From NCBI GenBank assembly GCA_948146395.1, contig OX411548.1, positions 31,690,912-31,754,911 of the forward strand: a DNA stretch of 64,000 nucleotides. The letters are read 5' to 3'. The position numbers and the translations under genes were made by a program. Source of the DNA: Fragum whitleyi (taxonomy: Eukaryota; Mollusca; Bivalvia; Cardiida; Cardiidae). Shown piece by piece: positions 34,541 to 49,500 of the stretch; positions within the stretch are counted from its first letter, which is position 1, and each line of letters begins with the position of its first letter. The notes below the pieces were generated by a model. It worked only from the letters and a program-made list of their open reading frames with translations. It did no database searches and was not told the DNA's origin.

Positions 34541-37500
34541 CTGAAATTAAACGATTTGAAATTAATAACGGTATTTAGAAGACGACATTATAGCCCTGTT
34601 TCGATTTAAGAGCAATTACAGTCGCCAAAAATTCTGCATTTCAGACAAGAATAATTTATTTGTGACCCTCCACAAGAAAAATAAGCATCATAGAAGAAGG
34701 AATATTATCGAATGTAGTAAGCCAAGGCGTATTGCGCACGCTTACCAGTGCCGAACCTTTCGCTTTGAAAACGTTTTCAGAATCTAGAATGATCAATTGA
34801 ATGTCCCGTTTTATTATTTCCGCTCGACCTCTGGTGTATTCAATCTTTTTAAAATAATACTTTTTATAGAGTTCCAACATGGTCAACATTATAGTTTTAA
34901 CATTTTATTCATCCGGGGCTCTTGAAGGTCAAGGTATCCCAAAATCATATCGTCTTCTTTTAGATATTCCTTCTTTTTCTTTGGTTGATTGATTGAATGG
35001 GGTTTTACGCCGCTTTCAACATTATTTCATTTATATCGCGGCGGCTGGAGCACCTAACAATGGATTCCTGGTATTTCTCACGCCAGTACTACCATTACAT
35101 CCTTTCCTAGCATCCAGCTACTATCTCACATAGATCTACGATTATCAACCCATTGGTGAGAGACAAATAGTCGGAAAGAATGTCTTTTTCTTTGGAGTTT
35201 TCTTGGTGTTTCTTGATCTTAAATTTTGTTTTAAAGAATATGCAAATCTGTGAGACGTTTCAAGGCTTGTCGAGGGTTTTCCAACAAGTATTACGGAAAA
35301 AAGTGACAGAGTATAGGCTAAGATCAGACTGCACGTCTTTGCAGGCTGATCTTAGTCTCTACTGTCTTAATCTCTACTGTCTGGAACAGCTTTGTGTAAA
35401 GCAGAGACCAGATGTGAACAGCATTAAAAGGGTTAGGAATTTGACTGTACCAAACAGATACTTTCATTACGGTCAACCCAAACCAACCGGCCAATTTCCT
35501 CAAAAAGCAGGCATATGTTTGTGATGAAGGTCTACTTAATCCTCGATTCATTAGGGCGTGTGGTCAATTTTTACTGAGTTTATAAAGCCAAAGAAGAACA
35601 TGGTTCTATAAACTAGCAATTGACCCGTTTGATTGGTGTGTATGTCTAAAACAGCGAGAAAAACTGGGAATTTTATTTGCCTTGTGGATTGTCTTGAGAT
35701 TCTAATATTGACAGAAATTCTTAATTAAGTGTTCTCTTAGAGATCTGTTAAACCATGTCAAAGTTGAATGGTTCGATATACTTTTCAGGTTACAAGTGAT
35801 TCCCTATAATTGATTCGTTGTAAAGTTGAGGACACGGTGAAAGTGACGAGGTTAATGTTTTTTTTAAATGATTTCGGATTGAAATTTAATGAGTTTGATG
35901 TGCGAGTTTTTAAAATTTTTAAGCGTTCGGTGATAAAAATTGTTAATTCCGTTCACAATGAACGTAATTGGCGATTTTCTCTTACTTCCATTCAGTAAAT
36001 TTAAATTTCGAAGCGTTTTAGGGGCGATTTCAAAGTGTTTTGGAAGGTCTGATCGAGTGGCCATAATACTCTTAATTCAGCACTGAGCAATTTGGACATT
36101 TTTATAAGAGGAAAAAAAATCTGTTATGCTGAATAATTCCTGGCCAAATAGGGCAACTTTGTCTAGCAATTTTCTATTTCTGAAATAATTATTTACCTTA
36201 TGATTTCCTTGTAGTATATTATAAGTTATTTGTGTTTTGGAATAATGATAATGAAGCCTTATTTTGCTTGATATCCTTATTTTCTACTTATATTTTGTTA
36301 AACTGTTCGTTTGCAATGTTTTGTAATTAACTATGTCATGTAGATGACCCTTGATTGGAAAATACATTATCTTATCTCTTATCTCCTCCCTAAGAGTAAT
36401 TGTCAATTTCATGATGTAACATCAACCCTGCGTTCAGGGTGACAAAACGGTGCAAACAGTTTCCAAATTATACCCCGCTTTGCACACAAGTACACGTGCA
36501 AAGCGGGGCATAATTGGAAAACTGTTTGCATCGTTTTGTCATCCTGAACTCAAGACTTTTTGCTCAGCTGTTCTTTAAGCATTTCGAGTTTTCAACGTGT
36601 AATTTAATTTTAATTGAAGTCAGTTTAATGGGATTCAAATATTCTAGTCACAAAAGCTTCCTTAGTCCATGAAAGACGTTCACTTTTATTGTAAACTGAG
36701 AAATGCAATTTAGTTCTAAAGGCTGACAAAAATTTAGTCTTAAAATTGCCTTTGAATAACGTAAACGAAATGGCATAAAGTTTTTCTTTATCTATTTTTT
36801 ATAAATCCGCGAGTCCAATGTGAATAGTACAAAACGAAATCGTGACAGAGAATAAAAGTGTTTAGATTTTAATTGAAGAAGAAAATGATATTCGAGAATC
36901 TGAATTATTCCAATAAGGGGAAAACGAGCACCCTCATTCGAATACTCTTCTTTGAATGTTCTTAAAACTATAGAATGAAGTTCAATGTTGAATTCTTATC
37001 AAAGCTAAATATCACTCAGCAAACAAACTACCGTATAGGCAACTTGATTAAAGCTTTGGAAGCGTCAATTTCATAATATAGACAACTAAGAGAGTGTAGT
37101 CACATATCGATGACTCAGTGCGAAACAGTTGTAACTGTCTATATGTTAATAGGCAGTTACAACTGTTTCGCTGTGAGCCATTTATATATCTGACAGAAAA
37201 TGAATCAATAGCAAGAAAGTAAACACTAAAGATGTCGTAGATGGACAGTAATTTTCGGTGGCTAGACTTCGTGTCGGTGAAAAGATTAGATTTCCGTTAA
37301 AAGTAAGACCTAAATCTTCTAATGCAGTCTTGTTAGTTGATAGATGAATGTTTTTAAAACAAGAGTACCATATACGGATCCAGACGACCCACTGTTGACT
37401 GCAGGGTTGCATATAATAGACTATACGTGATCCGTCTCTCGAAAAATTACCAACTGGGTAGTGCGCAAAGTGTCGACTCAAGTCAGACTGCGCGAACTCC

Positions 37501-40500
37501 GTTTTCAAACTTGGACCATATTCTGATTCTAGAATGATCATTCTCGATTCCTATATAAGACTTTTTTTGACATGCGACCATTTGCTGACCTCTACTGGAA
37601 CCAATTTCTTTTTCATAATTTTACTTTACGAAAAGGGACTGTAATTAATGTATCTAGAGTTATTCGCCCTTGAATATATATATTGCTCTTTTGAAAGAGA
37701 ACGAATTTTCCAAGTTTAAAGACGTCGCAAAATAAAGTATTTATCGAGAACTGTGAATTACTTACCCTTTTTTGCACCGTTTGAATGTATTTTTGATTTG
37801 AGACACTTTCACTTTATACTTTTCTTCCACCTGAAAATGAAAATTTGTTATAAAAAATTTAATCATTAAAAAAGTTAACAACAACGTGAAATTGACAAGG
37901 TGAATGATTTTGGAATCATTTCGTAATGTAATTGAATGAGTGTGTGGAGCGAGTTTAGAGAGAATTTAATGGGAGGTAATCCATTATCTCTAAATTTGTT
38001 CAGAATGAACAAAATTAGCGATATTTATTACCTCTCTTTAATTAAATATGCATACAAGTTCTATAAATAGCTTCCTTTTTCTTTATGAACCAACCAGACG
38101 CTTACAATTTGAATTATGTCAGTAACTTCGCATTTTTCATTCATTATTTTGAATGATTCTATCATTTTCAGTGAGTTTGGAACGTTTTTGAATTGTTTGA
38201 GTGAGTGTTTGGAATTAATTAATGGAGCGCTGAGCGAGTGATTTAGAATGGTTTTGATCGAGATGAATGTCAATTTCACGATGCTGTTACTGTACTGATT
38301 GTATTCTTCATTTCATCAGCGGGTGACCGAAAATTCAGAATTACATGGCTTTGTCCAAGCTGTGTTTACAAAACTGTGGTCGCTCATCGACGATTAGGCA
38401 AATAATCAAAAGGAAACCCAGGGGTGTGGCATTCCCATGCCCGACTTGTCCGACTCGTGCTTTTGTACTTGAGGACAAGTAAATCTTTCTAAGCCACTTG
38501 TCCAAGGACAAGTAAATACCAGGGCAAATCTTGGAATGTTACTTAAAAGAATTAAGAGAGAAATCATCCTAATGTTCATATCATAGGGTGGAAAACATTA
38601 TTTTTAATGAAGAAAATGCTGGATTCCAGCATTTTCTTCATCAAAAGGCAATGTTTTTTTTTTCAAATTTTTCTATTTACTCTTAAGCGGACAAGCTCAT
38701 TTTGATCTTGGACGAGTAGAAAATCCGATTTTACCTGTCCAGGGACAAGTGGAGAAAACTCGTATTTCCACACCCCTGGGAAACCTTAACAGTATCTTCA
38801 GTAATTCAAACAGAATAACCTCTGTGAAATAGAAAAGAGTGTACAAATTCCTTCGGACATAACTTTATCTCATTTAAGAGGGGACCATTAAATATTTAAA
38901 GACATAAATGGACGAGCTATTATGTTTAAAGCTCGAGCAATTAGTCTTTAAGACTCCTGTTATTTGCATTAACCATGCATAGCTTATGACACTGTTGCCT
39001 CACCTAGAAGTCAGTTGTTGCTACTTTTTTTATAATGCTACTTTTTTTATAATAAGGTTAGTAAATTGAAACACTTGTACACGTCTTGAACCAATGGCAA
39101 GGAGAAGAACTATACAAGCTTTAGCTTCCGTTCTAATCCTTTTTGCATGTTACCATTGTGAATTATTATGTACATGATTATTATATGCAAATAAAATATG
39201 CTTAAACCAATTGTTTTAGGGATTTGCACGACAAATATGCAAGCCGTGTTCACATGAAGAATACTTAACATATATGAGCCCCCGGGTGGCATTTTCAAGC
39301 CTTCTTCATATACACAAGTTAAAGTCTCTGATCATACTGTGCATCTGCACAGTCTGTTCAAAGCCTTTATTTTGTCCTCTAGTTTTAAACTGAAAGCTTC
39401 TGTAAATTAATGTAGTATTTGTTTAAAAGCACCAATATATTTTTTTTAAAAGTTACCCAATATCTGTTTTTCACGAAGAAATGAAATCATTAGTACTGTG
39501 GCATTTTCTCATATTTTTTCAAGTTGAACTCACGACAAAAACGTTTTTCATACAGAACGCTGGGCTTCAAAAACTGTAACGAAAATTAGTTTAAAAAAAC
39601 AAGAGTATCGAAATTGAAAGGCTGTTTTGATTGGCAGATTTTTTTTAATGTTCAATTTAGTATCAGAATGACACTTAAAACTGATCAATGAAAAAATAAA
39701 ACATTACATACGGCTTCAAGAAGACCCTGCAATGTGGGTGTGCGTAACATAATGGCCGTGAATATAACTTCGTGCTTCTCTCGAACATATAATAAAACTG
39801 AAATAAAAAAAAGATCGTTGATTATAAAAAGAAAAAAAACGTTAACCATAGAGTACAACTATTTTTATCAATATGCCCCATCACCAACAATGTCAGGTTT
39901 CAAGTACAAGTAGTGTTACTAAGGTCTCAGCGCAAAGCTATTGTAAGCGCCTATAAATATATAGTCACTCACAACAATTTTGCATTGACCGCTCGATATG
40001 CAAGTTGCAAGTTTGAATACTCTCAATGTTAAATCACATCCGGATTCACTATAACCCGCATTCAATTTTGGCGTTTATATGCGCCATTCTTTCTTAAAGC
40101 ATGGATAATTAAAATGCCTGACATGTGCTCTTGTAAATACTGGAATATTTTGGCGCTTCCGATTGATTAGCTTTATTCATTGTCATTTTCCTGAAGTTTT
40201 GTGTATAACAGTAAAATTCCTTAATATATCTTATTCATAGCTTTTAGAAAAAGCATAAACAAAATGTCGGAGCTCACAAGTTATCTTATTATAAAAGAGT
40301 GATTTGAAAGATAAATAGATTAATTGATTGACAGCAGCTATGTGTTAATTAGTAGGTAGCACTAGTGGAACAGTTAAAAACATCGTGAAATTGACATACA
40401 TTCCGATCAAAATCATTCTGAATCATTCACTCAGCGCTCCAATCATTCATTCCAAATACTCATTCAAATCGCTCAAAAACGCTCCTAAATCATTAGAAAA

Positions 40501-43500
40501 CATTTAAAAAACCGTTCAAGACTTTCAACAATAACTTCAAATTGATCAATTCATTCTACGATTTTAATTAACTGGTGTGAACTTTCAAGTGTCTGCTTGG
40601 TCTACGAAGACGTACAAATAGAAAAGTAAGTATATTTTATTAAAGGGAGGCAATCAATATTGCTAATTTTGTTCATCATGAACAAAATTTGCAATACTGG
40701 ATTACCTCCCATTAAATTCACTAAAAAGTCGCTCCTTTCATTCATTAAATTTCATTCCTAAATCATTCCAAAATCATTCACCTTGTCAATTTCACGATAT
40801 TTTTAAATGTATTTGTTTGACAAACTTCTGCTACTTACTATTAGATACAGGGTTATAAGGAGCGAAGGCATCAGTACGGGGTCGTTTAGCGACTGGATAA
40901 AATCCTTCCTCGGGACTGTCGTAGCTATCACAACCAATCCGTAAACTACTGCAATAAAATTATTTAATATCGTTGGTCTTTTCATCAATATTTTTACTTA
41001 TTAAAACTAGTTTTCAGTTTATCATTGACAATTGGATTCTTGAATTTCACTATTTCATAAATCAAAAATTGCTTCTTTAAATTTTATGCAATGAACTGCA
41101 TTGCTATTATCGATTATTATTGGCCTAATTATTGAAATTAAAGTCTAGGTAAAGCAAATTTTTACTCATTTTCATAAGAAGTCGACATAAACATGTATAT
41201 TATTAATCTTAAATCATCACCAGGACACCAAAATCTACTAATTTCAGCTTGACATTTTTGTAACCAATCTGTCCAAGCTAGTTGCTCCTTTTGAGATGTT
41301 TCTTTGTTGGAATCGGGGTCACGCCCCTTATAACAATGTTGCATTCCTGCAATTCACACACCAGTACTACCATTGCGTCGTTTCCTAGACTCAAGCTGCT
41401 ATTCTACATGGTCTATGATTATCAACCAATTGGTTGGGCGTCAAATTGTCGGAAAGGATGAGTGCCGCAGTCGGGGTTCGAACCGGCGACCTTTTGATTG
41501 ACAGTCTTACGCGCCCCTAATTGTGCCATGACGGTGGCTTCATTTGAGTTTAGGATACGATACAATCATATAGACGCATTAGCAAAAATCTCTGACAAAC
41601 TCTTGATTGAATCGTGTATTCAAAAGAAAACTTGTCAGTTTAAGCATATGCCTTAACTAGGACTTTGAAATTTTTACAAAATCAGAAGGCGAAAACCAAA
41701 GAATAAATAGGATAAAGGAGATATGGGAACTATGACAAAAGATGAATGCCTTCCGTCCGCTCTCCTTTTAAAATTTGAGCGTTGGTGAATAATCAAAACA
41801 TCGTAACTACAGCTTGAACAAGCTGTAGTTTCGATATTATGATCATTCATCGACGATATTTTTCAACGGAGGATTATTTCTTTTACGCACTTGCGTAAAT
41901 TGCGTAATGAGAGAAACGCCCTGGATAAGCAATCTAAGCCATGTCTTGTCAGGTGAGTAATAGCACACAATACATGATTGATTGATTGAATGGGGCTTTA
42001 CGTCGCTTTCAACATTTTTTCAGTTATATCGCGGCGGCTGGAGCACCTAACAATGGACTCCTGGTATTTCTCTCACCAGTACAACCATCACATCATTTCC
42101 TAGCCTCCAGCTGCTATCTCACATAGGTCTACGATTATAAACCCATTGGTGAGAGACAAATAGTCGGAAAGAATGAGTGCCGCCGTCGGGGATCGAACCC
42201 GGGACCTCTAGAGCACATAATACAAACAGTTCTTAAAGTTCAATATACCTTGAGTAAGATTCTTGTCCCGATCCGTCGTCTTCATTGGCAGAAAGGTTTA
42301 CTGGACTCTCCTAGAACAACAAGGAAAACACTTTTGATATCCTGCACAGAGACTTGAGCACATACGATGGATTTATGGTATGACTTGTTTAAGTTCTATC
42401 ACTACATCTTTTCCTAGCCTTTAGCTACAATCTCGCATTGTTTTTCGAATATCCATCCCTAGGTGGGTGAAAATGTCGGAAAGGTAATCTATGGCTCAAC
42501 AGTTACAACTGTTCCACGCAGAGCCACCAATATATGCAGAAGTACAGGTTCGAACCCGTGACCCAGAAATTGAAACTATGTGAAAGAATTAATTTGACAC
42601 GATTACCTGAATTAATGGTATGTGGATCTATATTCATCCTTTTGTTTGCGTCATCACAAATGCAGTTTGTAAAATTCACTTAATTCTATTGATATGCCTC
42701 ATATACAAGTTAAACAAACGTTCGTTCGGAAAATAATGTTACTATAACCGAAAAGGAACCATTTGTGTAGTGCGTAAAATGTCGTCCCTAGTCAGACTGC
42801 GCGGATTGCCCAGACTGACTAGGGAGGAAAACTTTTCGCAATTTGCTTATTTTCTGAATCTAGAATAACCAATCTAACTTAAAGTGAAAGTATTGACTAA
42901 ATGCAGCCTCTGCTTTATCCATGCTATACCCAATCTCTTTTTTCAATTTATCATTTTACAGAGTTAAAATATGGTCCCTTTTTTGTGACGCGTTACATAA
43001 ATGGTAGCATTTAAATGACTTTCGTGCAAGATATTTCAAACTATTTCATGTGTGAGTGATTCACAATTCTTGAGCTGCATGAACAACTATAAAGAACAAT
43101 ATATCATTCTTCGATCGTGAACAGAGACTAAGGGAACGTGGTTATCTATTGAATGTTTAGCAAAGACTCTGATCAGACTGTGTGGATGTGTCTTTGCGTC
43201 CTAGCATTGAATACAAATCAAATTGCTGGAAATGTCACTCATTTTTCTCATAGTATTCTAGTACATACCCGTTGAGACGACCCACTTAGCTCTGTTTCAA
43301 ATTTGGGAGAAAACAAGACTGGGATAGTTAGTAGATCCGCCATTGGATAGAATTCAGATCGGTCTAAAGGATCGTGGAATACTTCTTCTGGGCGTTTTCT
43401 GCTACCTACAAGATAGGATGAGTTTATATTCTTCTCATGACATTCACTACTTTTCCTGTCGTACACAAGTCTTTGGCTGACACTTACAGTAAAGACAAAG

Positions 43501-46500
43501 ATCACTCTGCACTGACGTGCAGTCTGATATTAGCATACACTGCCTGCTTTCTACATAAGTGTTGGATAACTCGAGCTTGGTCGGTTTAAATGTCCCAAAT
43601 TGGCAAATTGTTTGGGATAGAACAGAGAATAGAGTATATAGATTAAACATGAAGAGGGTAAAGAATATACTTGGCATCCGATTTTCTTTTCAACCGTGAA
43701 ATAATAGCTTAAGCTAAAGCCTGAACGGTATCAGCTGTTTCAGTTTGTATTTTCTTGTAAATGTTCCTTTTTATTTTTTTTAACTTAACAAGTATAAGTT
43801 GCATGTTTGACTATCATATATTTATACTCTACACGAAAATTATCTGGTGTAGTTAGAACTGAAATGTTGGGCCATTTGGTGATTTTAAAACAGTTATTAA
43901 CGATTTCTCTCATAAGTTATACCTTTCAACTGCTCTAGACACACGTTTTCCTTGAACACGAGTATAACTTTTTGTATGTAACTCTGCTCTGCTCTTAGAC
44001 TGAAGAAACATTCGCAAACGTTTTGAAAACGATTTTCTGCTTTACACACAAAAGTGCGAACAAAGCAAGAGGCTCTTGATGATCGCTCAGGTATATCTAT
44101 ACGCAAGAACTATCACTTACTTTTACTAGTACTATTTGAGCTGTGTTTTTCTCTGAACTGTTTTCGCCTTTCTTCATCTCTAGCCTTGCGCTCAGCACCC
44201 TGACAAATATATAAGATGACAAATGTTCTTTTACGCAAACATAAGTGCCATTTTTGTTTATTTTTTCATTTCTTTTATAGGATACTGTGTTACAGCAAAA
44301 GACTTTTTCTTTTTCTTTATTAGGTCTAATTGAATGAAAAGAACTGCTTTTTGATGTATCGATGCAATACCTTTTTAAGTGCATCTAAATTTATATACTT
44401 ATACTTTATTCTTTATTGCATAAACACAAATGGTTATAGCATATCATATTATATGATATAAATTCACCCATAAATGTAACAAAGAACATTTATCAGAAGA
44501 GCACATGTGTTTGCGTGTATAAATCTCTAATTCAGACAAGAAAAATTTTGACTGTTAAAAGATTAGATTCAATGAAAGAAAACAGCATTGATTTGAATGG
44601 TGTTTAACACCTTTTTAGGGGCTGGAGTATCTAACAATGGATTCCTGATATTTGAAAAATACTTTCTTGCACCAGTGGATCTACTGTCATTACATCATTT
44701 CAAAGCCTCCAGCTGCTTTCAAATAAAGGTGTTGATTATGGGCAGCGGAAAACTTTCATTTAGATATATTGCTCAAACTATTATACACATACCTTGTCAC
44801 AGAACACCTTAATCTGACAGTAAGCCCTACTGACTGGAAGGGAATCTTTAATGTTCTCAAATGTGTCAATCTGTATGTGTAGTGGAAGACCCTTAAACAG
44901 ATAAACAATCCAATGATATTAGAAAAGATAGTTGAGATGCAATGTGGCATTTCCAACCATTTCACATGTGTAAGAGGCACAAACACTGAGGAGCCCAGAC
45001 AACCACATAGTTCAATAGGAATACTCGGTTCATTTAGAATACTCGGTTCATGAATAATACTCAGTTCATTAAGAATACTTGCGGACTGCCTAAATAGGGG
45101 ATCGGGACCTTATCTATAGTTAACCATATCGGGAAATTAAGGTACTCATCCCGATCGAAACCATTAAATATTGCTCGCTCAGCTGTCCAATCAGTCATTC
45201 AAAATACACCAGACAGTGCTTGCCAGCACATTCATTTTTCTTGTAATTTTGAGCCTCGGTTTTTTATTTGCAGCTCTTAGATCGGTATCAGGTCCTGAAC
45301 TATTATGAGTGCCTGAATTTCAACACTTATAATTTTCGCAATTGACACCTCGAGATGCTTTAAGTCTATAACCAGGTACAGATATGAGGGGGTTAAGCCA
45401 GTCTAAAATCTTCATTTTTCAATGAAACACAATGTTGCGGGTACTAGTTTGAATCGTCTTGACGCTCGAATGCTAGTATTATTATTATTATGGTTTGATC
45501 TTAAATCCAAAATACCCCCTCTATCAATAGCTCTGCTATAATAATAAATATTGCCTACTCACCTTAACCCCTTTTTGATTACTAAAGTCCGTGCTGAGAC
45601 AGTGGATGGCTATGTTAACCTGCGAAGGTGAAAAAAGGAGATTAATCTGGGTTACCATTTTCTTTTATCAAGATAGCACAACATAGTTTAATGTGAAATA
45701 TAGAGCTTTGTAAATTCAAAAGCGATAGGCAATGCAAATTACCACGATTGAATAATTACATCGATGGCTCAACGCGAAATATTTGTAACTGCCTAAATGT
45801 TTTTCAATTTAGCGATGAGGCTTCGACATGGAAGTCAGTGTGCATTAAATTAAATTGACAGGACAATACGGAAACGTTTGAATTCTTAAACAAAATATTT
45901 ATAAAAACAGTAATTACATACAGTGGTAAAGAATGTAGTGCATGATTTCCCTTTTTAATATAAACAAGTCTTATTCGAGCTGTACGACTGTTTAAATGTC
46001 CACCTTGGTAGCAAGTTGCATTTTAAAACGTGCAGCTCCCAGTATTCTTTCCGAAGTTTCCGAAGTCTCTCCAACAAAAATGTAGATAATTATGAACGTT
46101 GGATGAGCGGCTGGGGATCGGAAAAGATGCCGTTGTATTAATGGTGTAGGAAATACTAAGAAACCATAGTAAGATGCCTAAGCCAACGGAAAATGACTAA
46201 AACAGAGAAGAAAGTGGCTTGTATCCCTATTCAATAAACAATTAACTGACATACCCGAACAGGTGAATCTTTTGGATTCCATTTAACGGCTACAGCATTA
46301 TAGGCCAACTCCTCTATTGCACTAGGTAGTACGCCAGAACTGTTTTTCGTGTCAATATCTATGACCCGCTGTTTGTGGCTATGTTGACGGCTGTGCCAAA
46401 ACTCCCAGGCTTTATGCTCGTCGTCCAGTTGTTTATCTTCACGAAACACTGCCATTATTATTGACTGGAATAATGAATAGAATCGTAATCATTAGCTGAA

Positions 46501-49500
46501 GACGCATTATAATTGTTACCCGTCACGTGAAAAGAGACCATTTGTGTAGTGCGTAAAGTGTCAACCTTGTCAGTCTGCGCAGATTACGCAGACTGACTAG
46601 GGTAGAGACTTTTCGCGCCCCACTAATTTTCTGAATCAAGAATAATCAATCTACCTTCCAGTGAAAGAATTTTCGAAATGCGATTTCTGGTTGTCACATT
46701 TTAGAACCAATCTCTTTTTTAAATATTTATTTTTACGAAGTCCCTTTGGTAGTGACAATTATAGTTTTATGAAAAATGCAACGTCCGGCGCTTAAAGGCT
46801 GTTGGTACATGTATTCATACATCATGCAGACTACGCGCGTAAGTGAGAGGGGGAGTGACAAAAATCCAGTACTGCCTAATTTTACAAATGGGTTGACTGT
46901 GGCTGACTATTGTTAAGCCCAAAAACAAATCCCGGTGACAGTAGGGTTCGAACCATGACCTTTAAGTCATTAGTTGAGCACCTGTAACATTCAGTCACCG
47001 GGACAATTGATACATTGAATTAACAATGAATATTACCAAAAACAATTAGCATAGTAACGTAATTTTGTACATGTAATCAATCTAAAGAAACTCCAAGATA
47101 AAGTTTATATATTATAAGCCGCATTTAGACTTACACTCTTGTTAGGTTGGTTTTCAACTTAAACTTTATAGCTGCAAAAGGATCGCCAAGTTACAATGAA
47201 TTTATAATGATTGATTGATTGAATGAAATTGTACGCCGCTTTCAACAATTTTTCAGTTCTATCGCGGCGGCTGTAGCAACTAACAATGGATTCCTGGCAT
47301 TTCTCTCACCAGTACTACCATCACATCCTTTCCTAGCCTTCAACTGCTATCTCACATGAGTCTACGACCATCAACCCATTGGTAAGAAGCAAATAGTCGG
47401 AAAGAATGAGTGCTGCCGTCGGGGATCAAACCAATGAATTTATAAGCACAGCATATCAATTTCAAGATTTCAAAATGTTTGTTGGAACTGGATGTAGCAC
47501 CACTTTTAACATTTTTTTTTCACTTAAATTGCGGCTGTAGCAAAAATCAATGGACCCCTGGTATACCATGGTCAAAATAACATGGCACTTACCCTAACTG
47601 TTTGGTTCTTGTGCGACCGCTCCCCCGTGTTCTCCAGCGTTAGATTGTAATACTGACCTAGAATAATACAAATTAACATGGTTTGAAATATGATTTCTTC
47701 TGTTTCTATTATCATTAGTTTACTTGACTCTTTCGGTAGGTTATTCCAAGACAAAGCGGTTCTCCCATGAAACTGGAAGCATTTACTTATTAGGTATGTG
47801 TAGACCGAGATATATTATACTTTCTTCAGCTGACCATTAAATATCAGTAAGTAGCTGTCACATTTATTTTAAACTTCTGAGTAGCTCTTTACATGCTCAT
47901 TTATAAGATGTAAGCATGGTCCATCTTATCCTACTGAATTATGAGCCTTTTCACGACATTTCCAACAATTTCACATGTGCGCAAAACAAAGACTCTGGTC
48001 AGCCTGTGCAGCCGCACAGTCTGACCAGAGTCTTCACTATACAATGTGTAGAAAGATGAGGCGTGAAACCCTCTCCAGGTCTCCTTCGATAGCTCAATGG
48101 TTAGAGAGTCGGTCTCCTGATCCGAAGGTTAGGTGTTCGAGTCCTGGTGACAGCAAGGTGTTTCCGTGGACGAGAAACTTAATAGTCACTGCCTAAGTCC
48201 ACCCAGCCGTGGGTAGCAGTGGATGAAAACCACTAAAATAGGATATCGCCTCTCAAAATTCTCACGCAAAATTGATAACATACAGAATGAGTAAATGTCG
48301 GTTATAGCTATACATAGCTAATGTTTATTATTAACTGTAAATTAAGATTATCAAAATATTTGTGACCCGTCAAGCGAAAAGGGACCATCTAGGAACTATG
48401 TAAAATGAATATTCGAAAAAAGAATGGGCTAAGCATAGGTCAACCAGCGGGCGCATTTAAAAAATTGTTTCACTGAAAGGTAGAATTATCATTCTAATTT
48501 CAGAAAATAAGCAAATTGCGAAAAGTCTCGACCCAAGTCTGTCTGCGCAATCCGCGCAGTCTGACAAGGGTCGACACTTTACGCACTACCCAGGCGGCCC
48601 CTTTTCGCGTGACGGGTCACCTTTTTAAAAACATGCATTACATTTAGTGCTTGTATAGGCGGCGAAATATTTGTCCATCACGCACACACGAAACTTGTTG
48701 GAAATGTTGCGCGCAGGCTCATATGATTTATGTTTTTACACTCACATTTCTAGCCTCTGTGAAAGGTGATTGGTCACATCCCTGTATGAATCTACTAACC
48801 CTTACTTTTTGCAACTTTTTTATAGTTCGTCCGATAGAGTCGCGATAATTTTCCTGGTTAATCGAGCGAAATTTACTCGGATAATTTAACAGAGTAATGA
48901 TAATAAATCGAAATTTTTAACGCCGATTATAATATGACCTATGTTGCCGAAGTGAAATTACCCCGTTGAATATTTTTGATATTACACGGGTGTTATTACA
49001 CTAGTGGAATAACTATGCAAATGAGGTCAGAGCGAATAGCAACGCTATTTTGTAACCGCACAAATGACGTTATAATCTATGTTTTGTGACGCCATTTTTA
49101 AACGGCGTTATAAGTTTCGCGGAAAAAATGAAACGTTGAATTTCAAGAATTTGGACTATTTTCAATAAAATTCGGGTCATATTATAAACAGAATATAAAA
49201 TTTGTGCTCATAAGATACAGAATTTATTAAACTCGTCATCTAAAACAGATAAAAACTCGACGCAGCCTCGTTTTTATCTGTTTGTAGATGACTCGTTTAA
49301 TAAATTCAGTATTCAATGACCACTCATTCAATATCCTATATTTATCACCTTCAGTTCGATCTTGAACTTTTGGTCTTTTTGAATCGAATAAGAATTACAG
49401 CATAATTTGCTGAGTCATTCCCCATGACATACAAAGACACAAAATTGAATGAAAATCGGAGATCAACTCAATTATAATAAATATTTATTCTATTCAAAAA

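Noticed and set aside
42605..42683. Possible extra grhl exon (reads [16 protein letters not shown], ends at GTAATC)
   Set aside because: It needs phase 1 on entry and leaves phase 1, but exons 10 and 11 join directly in phase 0 without it; its acceptor is poor.
48078..48160. tRNA-Arg-like gene
   Set aside because: Box A and box B are present and a CCT anticodon can be drawn, but the acceptor and T stems do not pair well; more likely a SINE head.
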